Positions 16,718 to 24,276 of a stretch of 64,000 nt of DNA are shown one piece after another. A program made the translations under genes and the position numbers. Positions within the stretch are counted from its first letter, which is position 1. Every line of letters starts with the position of its first letter. Location: positions 1-64,000 of the forward strand of contig NZ_JAYLLN010000009.1 of the NCBI RefSeq assembly GCF_037126265.1. The letters run 5' to 3'. The notes under the pieces are model-generated. The model did no database searches. It worked only from the letters and a program-made list of their open reading frames with translations, and was not told where the DNA came from. This DNA comes from Sphingobacterium tenebrionis (GTDB lineage Bacteria; Bacteroidota; Bacteroidia; Sphingobacteriales; Sphingobacteriaceae).

Positions 16718-16876
16718 TTAAGCAACACGAAGTTCATTCATAAAAATAAGTGGAATGTACTTAGAATGGGTAGGTTGGAAAATGAAGTTGAAAATGGAAT
16801 GCTAGACAAAGATGGGTAAGGCAATAAAAGACTGGATATAAATGACGATGGTATTGATATTATTATAATGGATTAG
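16718..16876 (+). pseudogene. Unrecognised toxin-tail remnant with an in-frame stop
   Basis: A start-less frame reads FIHKNKWNVLRMGRLENEVE, then GMLDKDG, a TAA at 16817-16819, and GNKRLDINDDGIDIIIMD before a stop. The sequence stays coherent across the stop, so it is a broken gene end. The position, 60 bases before the immunity paralogue at 16936, suggests that it was a toxin tip. No family was recognised. Confidence 0.4.
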
Positions 16877-16935
16877 AACGAGCAAAAAAATATCATTTGA
16901 TCAAATACCTAGATTGTTGGATAAAAATAAAACAA

Positions 16936-17359
16936 ATGATAAACATAATTAGATATAAAAGAACGACTTAAAGCTTCTGAAGAGGATATCAGTAAGTTAC
17001 TGGATGATCTCGAAGCAAAAAAAGAGGATGATTGTTCCTTTTTTAATTTGATTTTAGAAGTCGATGAGAAGTATTTGCTCAATCATAAAATATGTCAATT
17101 GATTCTGGAGGCTTTACAATTGTCTAAATCAGAAGCGATATTCTCCATCTACGATTTAAAAGATATTGAAGCTGTCTACGATCTTATGTTGAAGTATTAT
17201 CCTAACGATTTACAATTATGGATGGATGCTATTTTATTTAACTTCAATGTTCTTGATAATGAGGAAAAGGTGCAAGAGATGATTAATAAACTTGCTTATA
17301 AAATTAGTTCAGTCTCAAGACAGATCGAAGATATTAGAATAGAGTTAAACAAAGAATAA
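16936..17359 (+). pseudogene. Immunity paralogue A2, broken by a one-base frameshift
   Basis: The gene should start at ATG 16936 (MINI), like the first copy at 13149 (MINL). One extra base in the run 16945-16948 then throws it out of frame. In the neighbouring frame the rest reads LDIKERLKASEEDISKLLDD, DDCSFFNLILEVDEKYLLN and so on to the stop at 17359, matching the first copy along its whole length. Removing one A restores a 140-codon gene. A shorter product from the TTG at 17048 is possible but would lack the N-terminal third. Confidence 0.65.
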
Positions 17360-17478
17360 TGACTATTAATTGATGCCAAAGTGCTTAAAAATTAACGGAA
17401 ATGATTCCATTTAGTCCTGCTAAAAAATTACCAGCAGAAAAGAAAGGTAGAAATGCATGTCCCACAATAACGAACTTT

Positions 17479-17685
17479 TTAGTCTAAATCATTTTTATCA
17501 ATACCTGCTTGTTTGAGGATGGCAAGGTAAGTGCCCTTTTTCATGTCCTTGTCACTGTGTACAGGCACGATAACCGTTTTGTTGGTAACAGGGTTGTAAT
17601 AGAGTTGGTGCGACCCTTTGGATCGTTTGAAAACAAAACCGTACTGTTTTAATATTTTGATAAGTTTCTTAGGGCTTAGGTTCAT
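17479..17685 (-). CDS. hicA: HicA-type mRNA interferase toxin
   Basis: A 68-residue HicA toxin with the compact double-stranded RNA-binding-like fold. The conserved lysine-glycine-serine-histidine stretch (SKGSHQLYY) holds the catalytic His26, and a basic end (HSDKDMKKGTYLAILKQAGI) completes the family pattern. HicA cleaves mRNA when not bound by HicB. It is the last gene of the XRE-hicB-hicA operon, five bases after hicB. It looks intact. Confidence 0.92.
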   Translation of the reverse strand: MNLSPKKLIKILKQYGFVFKRSKGSHQLYYNPVTNKTVIVPVHSDKDMKKGTYLAILKQAGIDKNDLD

Positions 17686-17690
17686 GCAGT

Positions 17691-17906
17691 TTAAAGGCTT
17701 AAAGAGTATTCCAGTGTATTGCTATCATCGGGAACAACTTCGCCTCTTTCCTGCAATTCTTCAATGTAAAGTTCAATCGCTTCCTTTGCCATTGCGATAG
17801 CTTCGTCAACATCTTCACCATAAGTAATACAACCAGGTAAAGCTGGAACAGAAACCGTAAATCCGCCTTCAATTTCCTTGTGTAAATGTATCTTGTAAGT
17901 GTACAT
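17691..17906 (-). CDS. hicB: HicB-type antitoxin
   Basis: A 71-residue HicB antitoxin with the partial RNase-H-like fold: FTVSVPALPGCITYGEDVDE is the family's hallmark, followed by the helix EAIAMAKEAIELYIEEL. There is no helix-turn-helix or ribbon-helix-helix DNA-binding domain at the C-terminus, so repression must rely on another protein. I chose the ATG at 17906, one base after the upstream XRE stop; a TTG at 17918 would overlap that gene. Confidence 0.9.
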   Translation of the reverse strand: MYTYKIHLHKEIEGGFTVSVPALPGCITYGEDVDEAIAMAKEAIELYIEELQERGEVVPDDSNTLEYSLSL

Positions 17907-17907
17907 A

Positions 17908-18273
17908 TTATTGAGCAATTAAAGTTTGTAAATTATCTTTCATTCTTTTATTAGCTAACGCCAAATCAATCATTTTAAACAAAGCTTGTTGTTCGTCAGC
18001 GGCTAAATTATCAATCATTTTTATTTTTTGCATAAGAGGCATGTTTACCACTTGTTCCAGATCATCCGACTTAAATAACTCGGCTATTTCCACTTCAAAG
18101 ACCGAAGCCAATTTTTCCAAAGTAGAAATAGAGGGTTCCACCTTTCCATTCTCAATACGGCTGTATTGCCCTTGCGGTACACCCGATTCTACACACACTT
18201 CCTTTTGGGAAAGATGTTTAACCTCTCTCAGACGTTTGATATTTTTAGATATTAGTGCGACTGTCTGTGCCAT
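17908..18273 (-). CDS. XRE-family regulator of the HicBA operon
   Basis: A 121-residue regulator. The helix-turn-helix of the lambda-Cro type spans about residues 9-62 (LREVKHLSQKEVCVESGV, then YSRIENGKVEPSISTLEKL), followed by a helical dimerisation tail. It is the first gene of a three-gene operon with hicB and hicA, one base from hicB. As this HicB lacks a DNA-binding domain, the XRE protein probably supplies autorepression. The ATG at 18273 is preferred over the TTG at 18279. Confidence 0.85.
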   Translation of the reverse strand: MAQTVALISKNIKRLREVKHLSQKEVCVESGVPQGQYSRIENGKVEPSISTLEKLASVFEVEIAELFKSDDLEQVVNMPLMQKIKMIDNLAADEQQALFKMIDLALANKRMKDNLQTLIAQ

Positions 18274-18523
18274 AAGCAATTTAATTATGCAGTAAAGTTA
18301 ATAAATTAGCCATTTTTTTGCAATGAAATAAAATTTATAGTTTTTTTATATGCAGTTGGGCATATATGTGCTATCAAAATAAATATTCATTTTGGCATTA
18401 AATATATTTAAGAAATGGAAATTGCTTAATACACAACGCTCAATCAAAATGGTATTGTAATTGGAAATTAGTAAAATATGGATTTTAATAAACTTTATGA
18501 TGAATCAATAGAACTATGGACGG
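18274..18523. other. AT-rich leader region of the XRE-HicBA operon
   Basis: The 250 bases hold the promoter side of the XRE-hicB-hicA operon on the minus strand; I cannot point to an operator. A 17-codon frame (MDFNKLYDESIELWTDE, 18478-18531) overlaps the start of the next frame and may be the first part of a broken immunity gene. Confidence 0.4.
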
Positions 18524-18826
18524 ATGAATGATAATCTCATTGTTTTACTTACAGAAATTGCATTTGTTGTGATTTCTGTTGTTGGGATGTTCGGCCTCTT
18601 CTTAATCTTCTATTACATGTTTTAAGGTTCAGACCGACCGACTAATTATATAACCTCTCCTCCCATAAATAATCCTATTTTAAATCCACTTCCTAATAAT
18701 AATGAAGGATTTAATTTTCTTATATTTATAAGGAGCACGTCTCTATATGATATATGAAAATATAACCAACTGATTGAAGCTAATCAAAACCAATTTAGAA
18801 ATAATCCTCCTAAAAATCGTGAGTAA
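18524..18826 (+). pseudogene. Hundred-codon frame with two in-frame stops
   Basis: The frame opens with a 33-residue hydrophobic peptide (TEIAFVVISVVGMFGLFLIF) and a TAA at 18623, continues without a shift as GSDRPTNYITSPPINN and NEGFNFLIFIRSTSLYDI, meets a TGA at 18755, and ends KYNQLIEANQNQFRNNPPKN before a TAA at 18824. The end, rich in Asn, Gln and Pro, looks like a toxin tail. Two stops in one continuous frame mark it as a decayed gene. The 33-residue peptide alone could still be made. Confidence 0.4.
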
Positions 18827-18847
18827 TTTTTATAGAAATAAATAAAA

Positions 18848-19054
18848 ATGAGAAATGATCAAATTGATGTAATAGAAAATATTGCGCGAGTTAGTGCATT
18901 AATTTGCGGTACAACTGCAATAATACACGCCTTATTAAGGGATTATTTGGATGAGATTGTTTTATTGTTTTTAATTATAGAATTTTTAACTGCATTGGTT
19001 TTTACCACTTGTAAAATAACTAAGTTTATCCTAAAATTAAAATCTAAAAAATGA
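18848..19054 (+). CDS. Small membrane protein, first of a coupled pair
   Basis: A 68-residue protein with two predicted membrane helices (about residues 12-30 and 33-58) and a basic C-terminus (LKLKSKK). Its stop overlaps the next gene's start (ATGA at 19051-19054), so the two are translationally coupled. No family is recognised. It follows a decayed toxin-like tail, so a membrane immunity role is possible but unproven. Confidence 0.5.
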   Translation: MRNDQIDVIENIARVSALICGTTAIIHALLRDYLDEIVLLFLIIEFLTALVFTTCKITKFILKLKSKK

Positions 19055-19260
19055 ATAATAAATGGTCAAAATTTATTATAATAAATCGAATAATTAATTG
19101 GTATTTTAATCTTAGTTTATTGTTTTATTTCTTTAATAGGGCAACTGACTTTAAATATTTTCCAAATGATCTTACTACATATAACTTTGTATTAAGCATT
19201 GGGATAATTTTAGGTTTTACTATTTGTAAAAAGATAATTAAAAAAGCTTTAGAAGAATAA
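19051..19260 (+). CDS. Small membrane protein, second of a coupled pair
   Basis: A 69-residue protein with two hydrophobic helices (about residues 15-29 and 43-60) separated by a polar loop (NRATDFKYFPND), and a lysine-rich end (KKIIKKALEE). It starts on the stop codon of the gene at 18848. The similar size and layout of both suggest a two-component membrane complex, but they show no clear sequence similarity to each other. No family is recognised. Confidence 0.5.
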   Translation: MNNKWSKFIIINRIINWYFNLSLLFYFFNRATDFKYFPNDLTTYNFVLSIGIILGFTICKKIIKKALEE

Positions 19261-19532
19261 CCTGGATAATAAAAAGATTATTTTAATGCAATTCCTGCCC
19301 ACATTTGTAACGTAACGTCCAAGATGAAGCTATTAAGTTTAAAATAAAAGACCAAATTTAGCAAAGAAATAGCTGTATCCTAGAAGAATAGTCATGCATG
19401 AATTAAAAGCAAAAATTCAAAGGCTTTTCAATCGATAAACAGTTTACATTGTATCAATAGTAGAAGTGATTTAGTACGAAGTGATAATACAAGGGTTGTG
19501 CTTCCAGTATTTGAAATAAAGAGAAATTAATT
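19261..19532. other. Stretch with a possible tail remnant
   Basis: A start-less frame of about 40 codons ends at 19530, two bases before the next gene, and reads NSKAFQSINSLHCINSRSD then NTRVVLPVFEIKRN. Its place right before a small gene and its basic ending resemble a toxin tail, but it is too short to be sure. The rest is AT-rich without a pattern. Confidence 0.3.
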
Positions 19533-19955
19533 ATGGTTTTTACGTTTAAAAAAAAGAGATTGTTAAAGCAATTTTATTTAGTTATAAGTTTTTTGGTTTT
19601 GATAAATATCATAATTTATTATACAATGGGTGAAGAAATAGTCCGATCACTCGGTGGTTTATTAGTTTCGGTTGGAATTTACCTTTCTATTAAATCACTT
19701 ACAAAAAATTCAAAAATTACAATTAATGAAATTATTATTCAAGATGGAATTATAAATTGTAGTTTTTTCCATACTATGACCAATAGAATTAAAGTTAATA
19801 GAGATGAAATAAGAATTCTTAATGAGAATAATCAATTGATTTTGCAATATCAATCTGGTGAATTAATAGGTTATATTAAAAAGGAATATCTAATTAATCA
19901 AGATCAATGGGATTTACTTTTAAAAGTATTGGGATTAAATTCTAATAAAATTTAA
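19533..19955 (+). CDS. Membrane protein with a PH-like domain
   Basis: A 140-residue protein with two N-terminal membrane helices (about residues 13-30 and 36-54) followed by a beta-rich domain (ITINEIIIQDGIINCSFF, then IRILNENNQLILQYQSG). This layout is like small bacterial PH-domain membrane proteins. No exact family is given. The direct repeat DR2 begins 33 bases after its stop, the same distance at which DR1 follows the immunity gene at 13149. Confidence 0.5.
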   Translation: MVFTFKKKRLLKQFYLVISFLVLINIIIYYTMGEEIVRSLGGLLVSVGIYLSIKSLTKNSKITINEIIIQDGIINCSFFHTMTNRIKVNRDEIRILNENNQLILQYQSGELIGYIKKEYLINQDQWDLLLKVLGLNSNKI

Positions 19956-19988
19956 AGATATTGGCTGAAAGATATCTCATTTTAAATT

Positions 19989-20038
19989 GGTTTTTTTAAA
20001 ACTTATCAAAATTATAACTGATTAAAAACTCTACTTAA
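19989..20038. repeat. Direct repeat DR2 (partner at 13604-13651)
   Basis: The second copy of the direct repeat, in the same orientation as DR1 and almost identical in its 41-base core. The two copies bracket 6.4 kb that include the RHS/BECR-like pseudogene, the DUF7660-like gene and the HicBA operon. Confidence 0.85.
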
Positions 20039-20104
20039 ATTAGGGAGAATAAATGAATTATTAACTTATAATTTTTTAAAAACCAGTAAATTATATTTTT
20101 TGAT

Positions 20105-20545
20105 ATGAAAGGAAGTAAAGCATTAAAAGAAGCATTGGATGAAATCCATATATTGATGGAGAACGCGAAAAAAAATCTAAGTAGTCAAAAAAAGGATAGC
20201 TATTCTAAATATCGACCTTTAATCCGGAAGAGTGCTTATCTCGGAAATCCAGAAGGGCAATATAGGTATGCGCAAATGTTCGAATTTAATAATTATACAA
20301 AAAATGACAAAGAAGATTATAATAATAAGAAATATATTTATTGGATGCAAAAGGCTGCAAATAATGGTTATGCTGAAGCATACAATAATTTGGCCGATTA
20401 TTATGAAAGAGGTATTGGCGTTGAAAAAGATTTAAAAAAAAGTTTTGAACTTTATAAAAAAGCTGAAGAATTGGGGTCTTACCTTGGAAAAAAAAATTCA
20501 AAATTAATGGAAAAATATTTAAAAAAACAAGGAGTACTTTTTTAA
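20105..20545 (+). CDS. Sel1-repeat protein, putative immunity-type
   Basis: A 146-residue soluble protein with Sel1-like repeats, which are helical pairs used for protein-protein contact. Visible repeat cores are GNPEGQYRYAQMFE, WMQKAANNGYAEAYNNLADY, YERGIGVEKDLKKSFELYKK and AEELGS. It has no signal peptide. Short Sel1 proteins are common in toxin-immunity arrays, and this one lies within such an array, just after DR2. No partner toxin is visible. Confidence 0.7.
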   Translation: MKGSKALKEALDEIHILMENAKKNLSSQKKDSYSKYRPLIRKSAYLGNPEGQYRYAQMFEFNNYTKNDKEDYNNKKYIYWMQKAANNGYAEAYNNLADYYERGIGVEKDLKKSFELYKKAEELGSYLGKKNSKLMEKYLKKQGVLF

Positions 20546-20560
20546 TCTGTTTAAAGATTT

Positions 20561-20881
20561 TTGAATAACTTAGATATCCAAAATAGGAAAATTTCTTCAA
20601 GGGAAGTATGGAATGATACAGTACTAAAAAAAGATTTTGAGATTGAAAAATTGGATTTGAAAATTTAATAGCAAAGGATGGAAAAGAGCAAAAAAAAGTA
20701 TCTTGAAAATATTTATGTTCCCGACTTCTATTATTTTTCATCACCGGGACTAGTCGTCGAGCGGATATATGATCTTTCATTGATTGAACAAAGGTTAAAG
20801 AAGTATTCTCCTTCGCTTTTTTGGAGCCAAATTATTATTAATGCAGAGTTTTATCTTATCATTAATTCTAAAATTTTATGA
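20561..20881 (+). CDS. Two short frames of unknown function
   Basis: The first frame (20561-20668, TTG start, 35 codons) reads REVWNDTVLKKDFEIEKLDL. The second (ATG 20678 to 20881, 67 codons) reads MEKSKKKYLENIYVPDFYYF and goes on to a hydrophobic end. They may be two parts of one broken gene or a real small gene after a remnant. Neither resembles a family that I know. They are the last genes of the island on the plus strand. Confidence 0.35.
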
Positions 20882-20900
20882 GGCCCCTTCCTATGGGCCT
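20881..20900. terminator. Weak hairpin at the island's right border
   Basis: A 6-bp stem (20881-20886 with 20895-20900) lies between the convergent genes at 20678 and 20915. It may terminate both, but has no strong T run. Confidence 0.4.
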
Positions 20901-20914
20901 ATTACTTAAACTCT

Positions 20915-21142
20915 CTATTCAGTCTTCAATATTTCCGCCCCAATCAAATTAACCTCCTCATCCATACCAAACATCGGCAAGCCCGTCTCCGGATTTAATT
21001 TCAACCAGCTAGTCTCTGTATCCTTAATAATCTGCACATACTCCTTCCCATCCTTAAAAATCGTATAAGTATCCTTTTCATCCGGGAAAACCGAATATTC
21101 CACACCATTAATTTCTATATCAAAAGGTTCTTGCATTTCCAT
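20915..21142 (-). CDS. Small conserved-looking protein of unknown function
   Basis: A 75-residue acidic protein (MEMQEPFDIEINGVEYSV at the start). It has no signal peptide and no membrane segment. The pattern of short strands with alternating charged residues (FDIEINGVEYSVFPDEKD, then TSWLKLNPETG) recalls small Bacteroidota proteins of unknown role. I took the ATG at 21142; upstream starts up to 21175 would add a hydrophobic stretch without a clear purpose. It marks the return to core-like base composition. Confidence 0.55.
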   Translation of the reverse strand: MEMQEPFDIEINGVEYSVFPDEKDTYTIFKDGKEYVQIIKDTETSWLKLNPETGLPMFGMDEEVNLIGAEILKTE

Positions 21143-21241
21143 AATTGCTGAATTTACTCCTACAAAGTTAAGCATTTAAGTTTTACAGATGTTGCAGAAA
21201 GCACATCGAATCCTTATATTTAATACCAGCTAACCGAAATA

Positions 21242-22342
21242 ATGAATGCAATAGAGCAAATTGCGATTACCAAAATAAAGGGAATCGGACCTAAATCCTG
21301 CAAGTTGTTATTGGCCTATTTTGGCTCGCTACATGCGTTGTTCCAAAGTTCCAGATCGCAATTGAACGCTATTCCGGGAATTAGTAAACAGGTCGTTGAA
21401 ACCATTCTTTCCAAGAAATATATGCAAGAGGCGGAATCCGAATACCGATTCGCTGAAAAACATGGGATCGACGTATTATGGTTCGAAGATGAACGATATC
21501 CCCGTAGACTCCGTAATTGCGATGATGCACCTTTGCTCTTGTTCAGCAAAGGCAAGGTGGATTATAATAAACAGAAAGTAGTCAGCGTAGTCGGGACGAG
21601 AAATGCAACCAACTATGGCCGGAAACTTACCGAAGAGCTCCTGGGAGGAATCGGAAGGGCCGAGGTATTGGTATGCAGTGGATTGGCATTTGGGATCGAT
21701 ATTATTGCCCATAAAGCCGCGAATAGCCATAACATTCCGAATGTTGCAGTATTGGGGCATGGATTGGACCGGATCTATCCCTATGAACATCGGGAGGTGG
21801 CATTAAGGATCATGGAAAATGGCAGTCTATTATCTGAATTTACCTCCGGAACGAAACCCGATAAGACCAATTTCCCTATGCGGAACCGTATTATTGCAGG
21901 TTTGGCCGATGTAACCGTGGTCGTGGAGGCGGCCGATAAGGGTGGCGCATTGATCACGGGCGATATTGCCAATAGCTATAACCGCGATGTATGTGCCTAT
22001 CCCGGCAATGTGGATCAGCCGTATTCCAATGGTTGCAACCAACTTATTCAGATGCATCAGGCACATCTGATCCGAAGTTCCAAGGATCTGATGCAATTGA
22101 TGCGTTGGGAAAGTCCGTCTGAACCAAAAAAGGATTCGGGTGTTCAATTAAGCATGCTCCAGGATTTGAATGCCGATGAAGAAAAAGTGTTTGGTTACCT
22201 GAAGGATGCAGGACAGGCATTGATCGATGAATTGGCAAATTACTGCGATTGGCCGCAGAGCAAACTCGCCATCGTGCTGTTGGAATTGGAGCTTAAAGGC
22301 CTCATACAATCCCTACCAGGAAAAATATACAAACTACTTTAA
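21242..22342 (+). CDS. dprA: DNA-processing protein DprA/Smf
   Basis: A 366-residue DprA that loads RecA onto incoming single-stranded DNA during natural transformation. Order of parts: helix-hairpin-helix region at the N-terminus (TKIKGIGPKSCKLLL), the Rossmann-like domain (VVGTRNATNYGRKL, then GLAFGIDIIAHKAA), the conserved FPMRNRIIAGL block, and a C-terminal winged-helix domain from about residue 305. All parts are present and complete. It stands immediately to the right of the accessory island. Confidence 0.95.
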   Translation: MNAIEQIAITKIKGIGPKSCKLLLAYFGSLHALFQSSRSQLNAIPGISKQVVETILSKKYMQEAESEYRFAEKHGIDVLWFEDERYPRRLRNCDDAPLLLFSKGKVDYNKQKVVSVVGTRNATNYGRKLTEELLGGIGRAEVLVCSGLAFGIDIIAHKAANSHNIPNVAVLGHGLDRIYPYEHREVALRIMENGSLLSEFTSGTKPDKTNFPMRNRIIAGLADVTVVVEAADKGGALITGDIANSYNRDVCAYPGNVDQPYSNGCNQLIQMHQAHLIRSSKDLMQLMRWESPSEPKKDSGVQLSMLQDLNADEEKVFGYLKDAGQALIDELANYCDWPQSKLAIVLLELELKGLIQSLPGKIYKLL

Positions 22343-22426
22343 ATTTAAATAATTCAAAATACCTTAAATTTAAATAACACAAATTACCTAAAATCTGAAT
22401 AACATAAATTACCTAAAACCTAATAC
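22339..22426. repeat. Imperfect 25-bp tandem repeat before the MHS transporter gene
   Basis: Three 25-base units (22339-22363, 22364-22388, 22389-22413) and a partial fourth (22414-22426) share the frame (T)TAAAT(T/C)T(A/G)AATAA...AATACC/ATTACC. They start at the dprA stop codon and end a few bases before the transporter ATG, so they fill the entire intergenic region. Confidence 0.8.
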
Positions 22427-22430
22427 ATCT

Positions 22431-23966
22431 ATGCAAGAACAAGTAAGTAAGAAGGGGATCTGGAAAGTGATCGGGGCTTCCTCACTGGGAACCCTGATCG
22501 AATGGTACGATTTCTTTATTTTCGGGAGTCTGTCTGTCGTTATCTCCACCAAGTTTTTCCCGGCAGATAATCCAACTGCAGCATTTTTATCCACTTTGGC
22601 CACCTTTGCAGCGGGATTTGTGGTCAGACCTTTCGGCGCATTATTCTTTGGCCGTTTGGGCGATCTCATCGGTCGAAAATATACCTTCATGGTCACTCTG
22701 ATGTTGATGGGAGGAGCTACATTCCTCATTGGATGTATTCCAAGTTATGAACAGATTGGATTTATGGCGCCATTGATCGTATTGATATTGCGTTTGCTGC
22801 AGGGATTGGCACTTGGAGGAGAATATGGAGGTGCTGCAACCTATGTGGCAGAACATGCGCCAAAAGGAGAACGGGGCTATTGGACCTCCTGGATTCAGAC
22901 CACCGCAACTTTTGGCTTGTTCATTTCATTGGTGGTGATCCTATTGACCAAATTCTTCCTCACGGAAAGCCAATTTGATCAATGGGGCTGGCGTGTTCCA
23001 TTCCTGCTATCTATTCTGATGGTCTATGTTTCTTACCTGATCCGGAAGAATATGGATGAATCGCCGGAATTTAAAAAGGCAAAGGCAGAAGGGAAGACTT
23101 CTACCAATCCATTGAAGGAAAGTTTTGGTAATAAATATAATCTGAAGTTCGTATTGTTGGCCTTATTTGGTGCGGCAATGGGGCAGGGGGTGGTCTGGTA
23201 TACCGGACAATTCTATTCCATGAGCTATATGAAAACCGTGATGATGTTGGAATCCAATCAGGCGGATACCATCCTAGGGATCGCCTTATTGTTCGGCACT
23301 CCGTTTTTTGTGGTCTTTGGAAGATTGTCGGATAGACTGGGCAGGAAATGGGTAATGTTGCTGGGGATGTTATTGGCGGTGCTTACCTACAGACCGATCT
23401 ACCAAGCCATGTATAACATTACCAACCCTGTGCTAAAAGAAGAGGTCGTAGCTTCAAGAACCGAACATTACTCGGAAAGTCAGCAAGGGGAGGATATGTA
23501 TGAGGTGCATACCATCAATAAGGTGTTTTCTGATGGAACTACCTTAAAGGAAGAACATAAAAGTTTGATCAGTAGGGAAGGAAAAGCTGTTCAGGGAGAG
23601 GTAAAGGCCTTGGATAAAACAACAGTACATATCAATGGGGGGAATTACATCAAACTGATCTTGTTGATCTTTATTCAGATCATCTATATCACTCTGGTTT
23701 ATGGGCCAATCGCCGCTTTCTTGGTGGAGATATTTCCGGTTAAGATCCGTTATACGTCCATGTCCTTGCCCTATCATATCGGGAATGGGATTTTCGGGGG
23801 ATTATTGCCTGCAGTTTCTACCTATTTGGCGACCAATGCCAAGACCATTGGGGATCCTACCTTTTATTTGGAAGGGCTGTGGTACCCGATCATTATTTCG
23901 GCGGTGAGTTTCATCATCGGCGCGCTTTATATCAATAAAAATATGGTTGCAAAAGATTTGAGTTAA
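22431..23966 (+). CDS. MHS-family (MFS) transporter with an inserted polar segment
   Basis: A 511-residue transporter of the metabolite:H+ symporter branch of the major facilitator superfamily. The signature motifs are present: the EWYDFFIFG motif in helix 1, GRLGDLIGRKYTF in the loop after helix 2, and a second GRLSDRLGRKWVM after helix 8. A polar insert of about 75 residues (from about 335, rich in Glu and Lys) separates helices 9-10 from the next pair, whereas most MHS members have a short loop there. The substrate is probably an organic acid or osmolyte such as proline, betaine or a dicarboxylate. A short membrane gene follows after two bases. Confidence 0.85.
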   Translation: MQEQVSKKGIWKVIGASSLGTLIEWYDFFIFGSLSVVISTKFFPADNPTAAFLSTLATFAAGFVVRPFGALFFGRLGDLIGRKYTFMVTLMLMGGATFLIGCIPSYEQIGFMAPLIVLILRLLQGLALGGEYGGAATYVAEHAPKGERGYWTSWIQTTATFGLFISLVVILLTKFFLTESQFDQWGWRVPFLLSILMVYVSYLIRKNMDESPEFKKAKAEGKTSTNPLKESFGNKYNLKFVLLALFGAAMGQGVVWYTGQFYSMSYMKTVMMLESNQADTILGIALLFGTPFFVVFGRLSDRLGRKWVMLLGMLLAVLTYRPIYQAMYNITNPVLKEEVVASRTEHYSESQQGEDMYEVHTINKVFSDGTTLKEEHKSLISREGKAVQGEVKALDKTTVHINGGNYIKLILLIFIQIIYITLVYGPIAAFLVEIFPVKIRYTSMSLPYHIGNGIFGGLLPAVSTYLATNAKTIGDPTFYLEGLWYPIIISAVSFIIGALYINKNMVAKDLS

Positions 23967-23968
23967 TT

Positions 23969-24196
23969 ATGGAAGGATTAAAAAAAATATTAGGATGGTT
24001 GTGGATCGGGCTGGCATTGCTGACCGCCTATTTCTGTATCGCAAAATTTGGATTGCCAAAAATCATGTCCGGTCATCAGGAAGATGTGGTGTTTGGGATT
24101 ATTATTCTGTTTATTCTTACGCCAATTATTAGTATTGGGTTGGGAGTTTTTGGATATTTCGCGCTAAAAGGGGAATATCATGAAGAGAAGATGTAA
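23969..24196 (+). CDS. Small two-helix membrane protein downstream of the MHS transporter
   Basis: A 75-residue protein with two hydrophobic helices (about residues 8-28 and 40-66) and a charged C-terminal end (KGEYHEEKM). It starts two bases after the transporter's stop, so it is almost certainly co-transcribed and may be an accessory subunit. No family is recognised by eye; similar short partners of MHS transporters are common in Bacteroidota. Confidence 0.65.
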   Translation: MEGLKKILGWLWIGLALLTAYFCIAKFGLPKIMSGHQEDVVFGIIILFILTPIISIGLGVFGYFALKGEYHEEKM

Positions 24197-24265
24197 TTTT
24201 TTGACTGAGATTCAGGTGGATAGCAGGATAATGCTATTTTCTTTTCGGAAACATTAAAAATTTGT

Positions 24266-24273
24266 TAATTTTG
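24266..24273 (+). promoter_or_regulatory. -7 promoter box of the SRP RNA
   Basis: TAATTTTG, an exact match to TAnnTTTG. It ends four bases before the first base of the RNA's terminal stem, where transcription is expected to begin. Confidence 0.7.
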
Positions 24274-24276
24274 CCG

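Noticed and set aside
18755..18757. TGA as a selenocysteine codon
   Set aside because: No hairpin of the SECIS type follows, the protein has no redox pattern, and a TAA in the same frame lies upstream.
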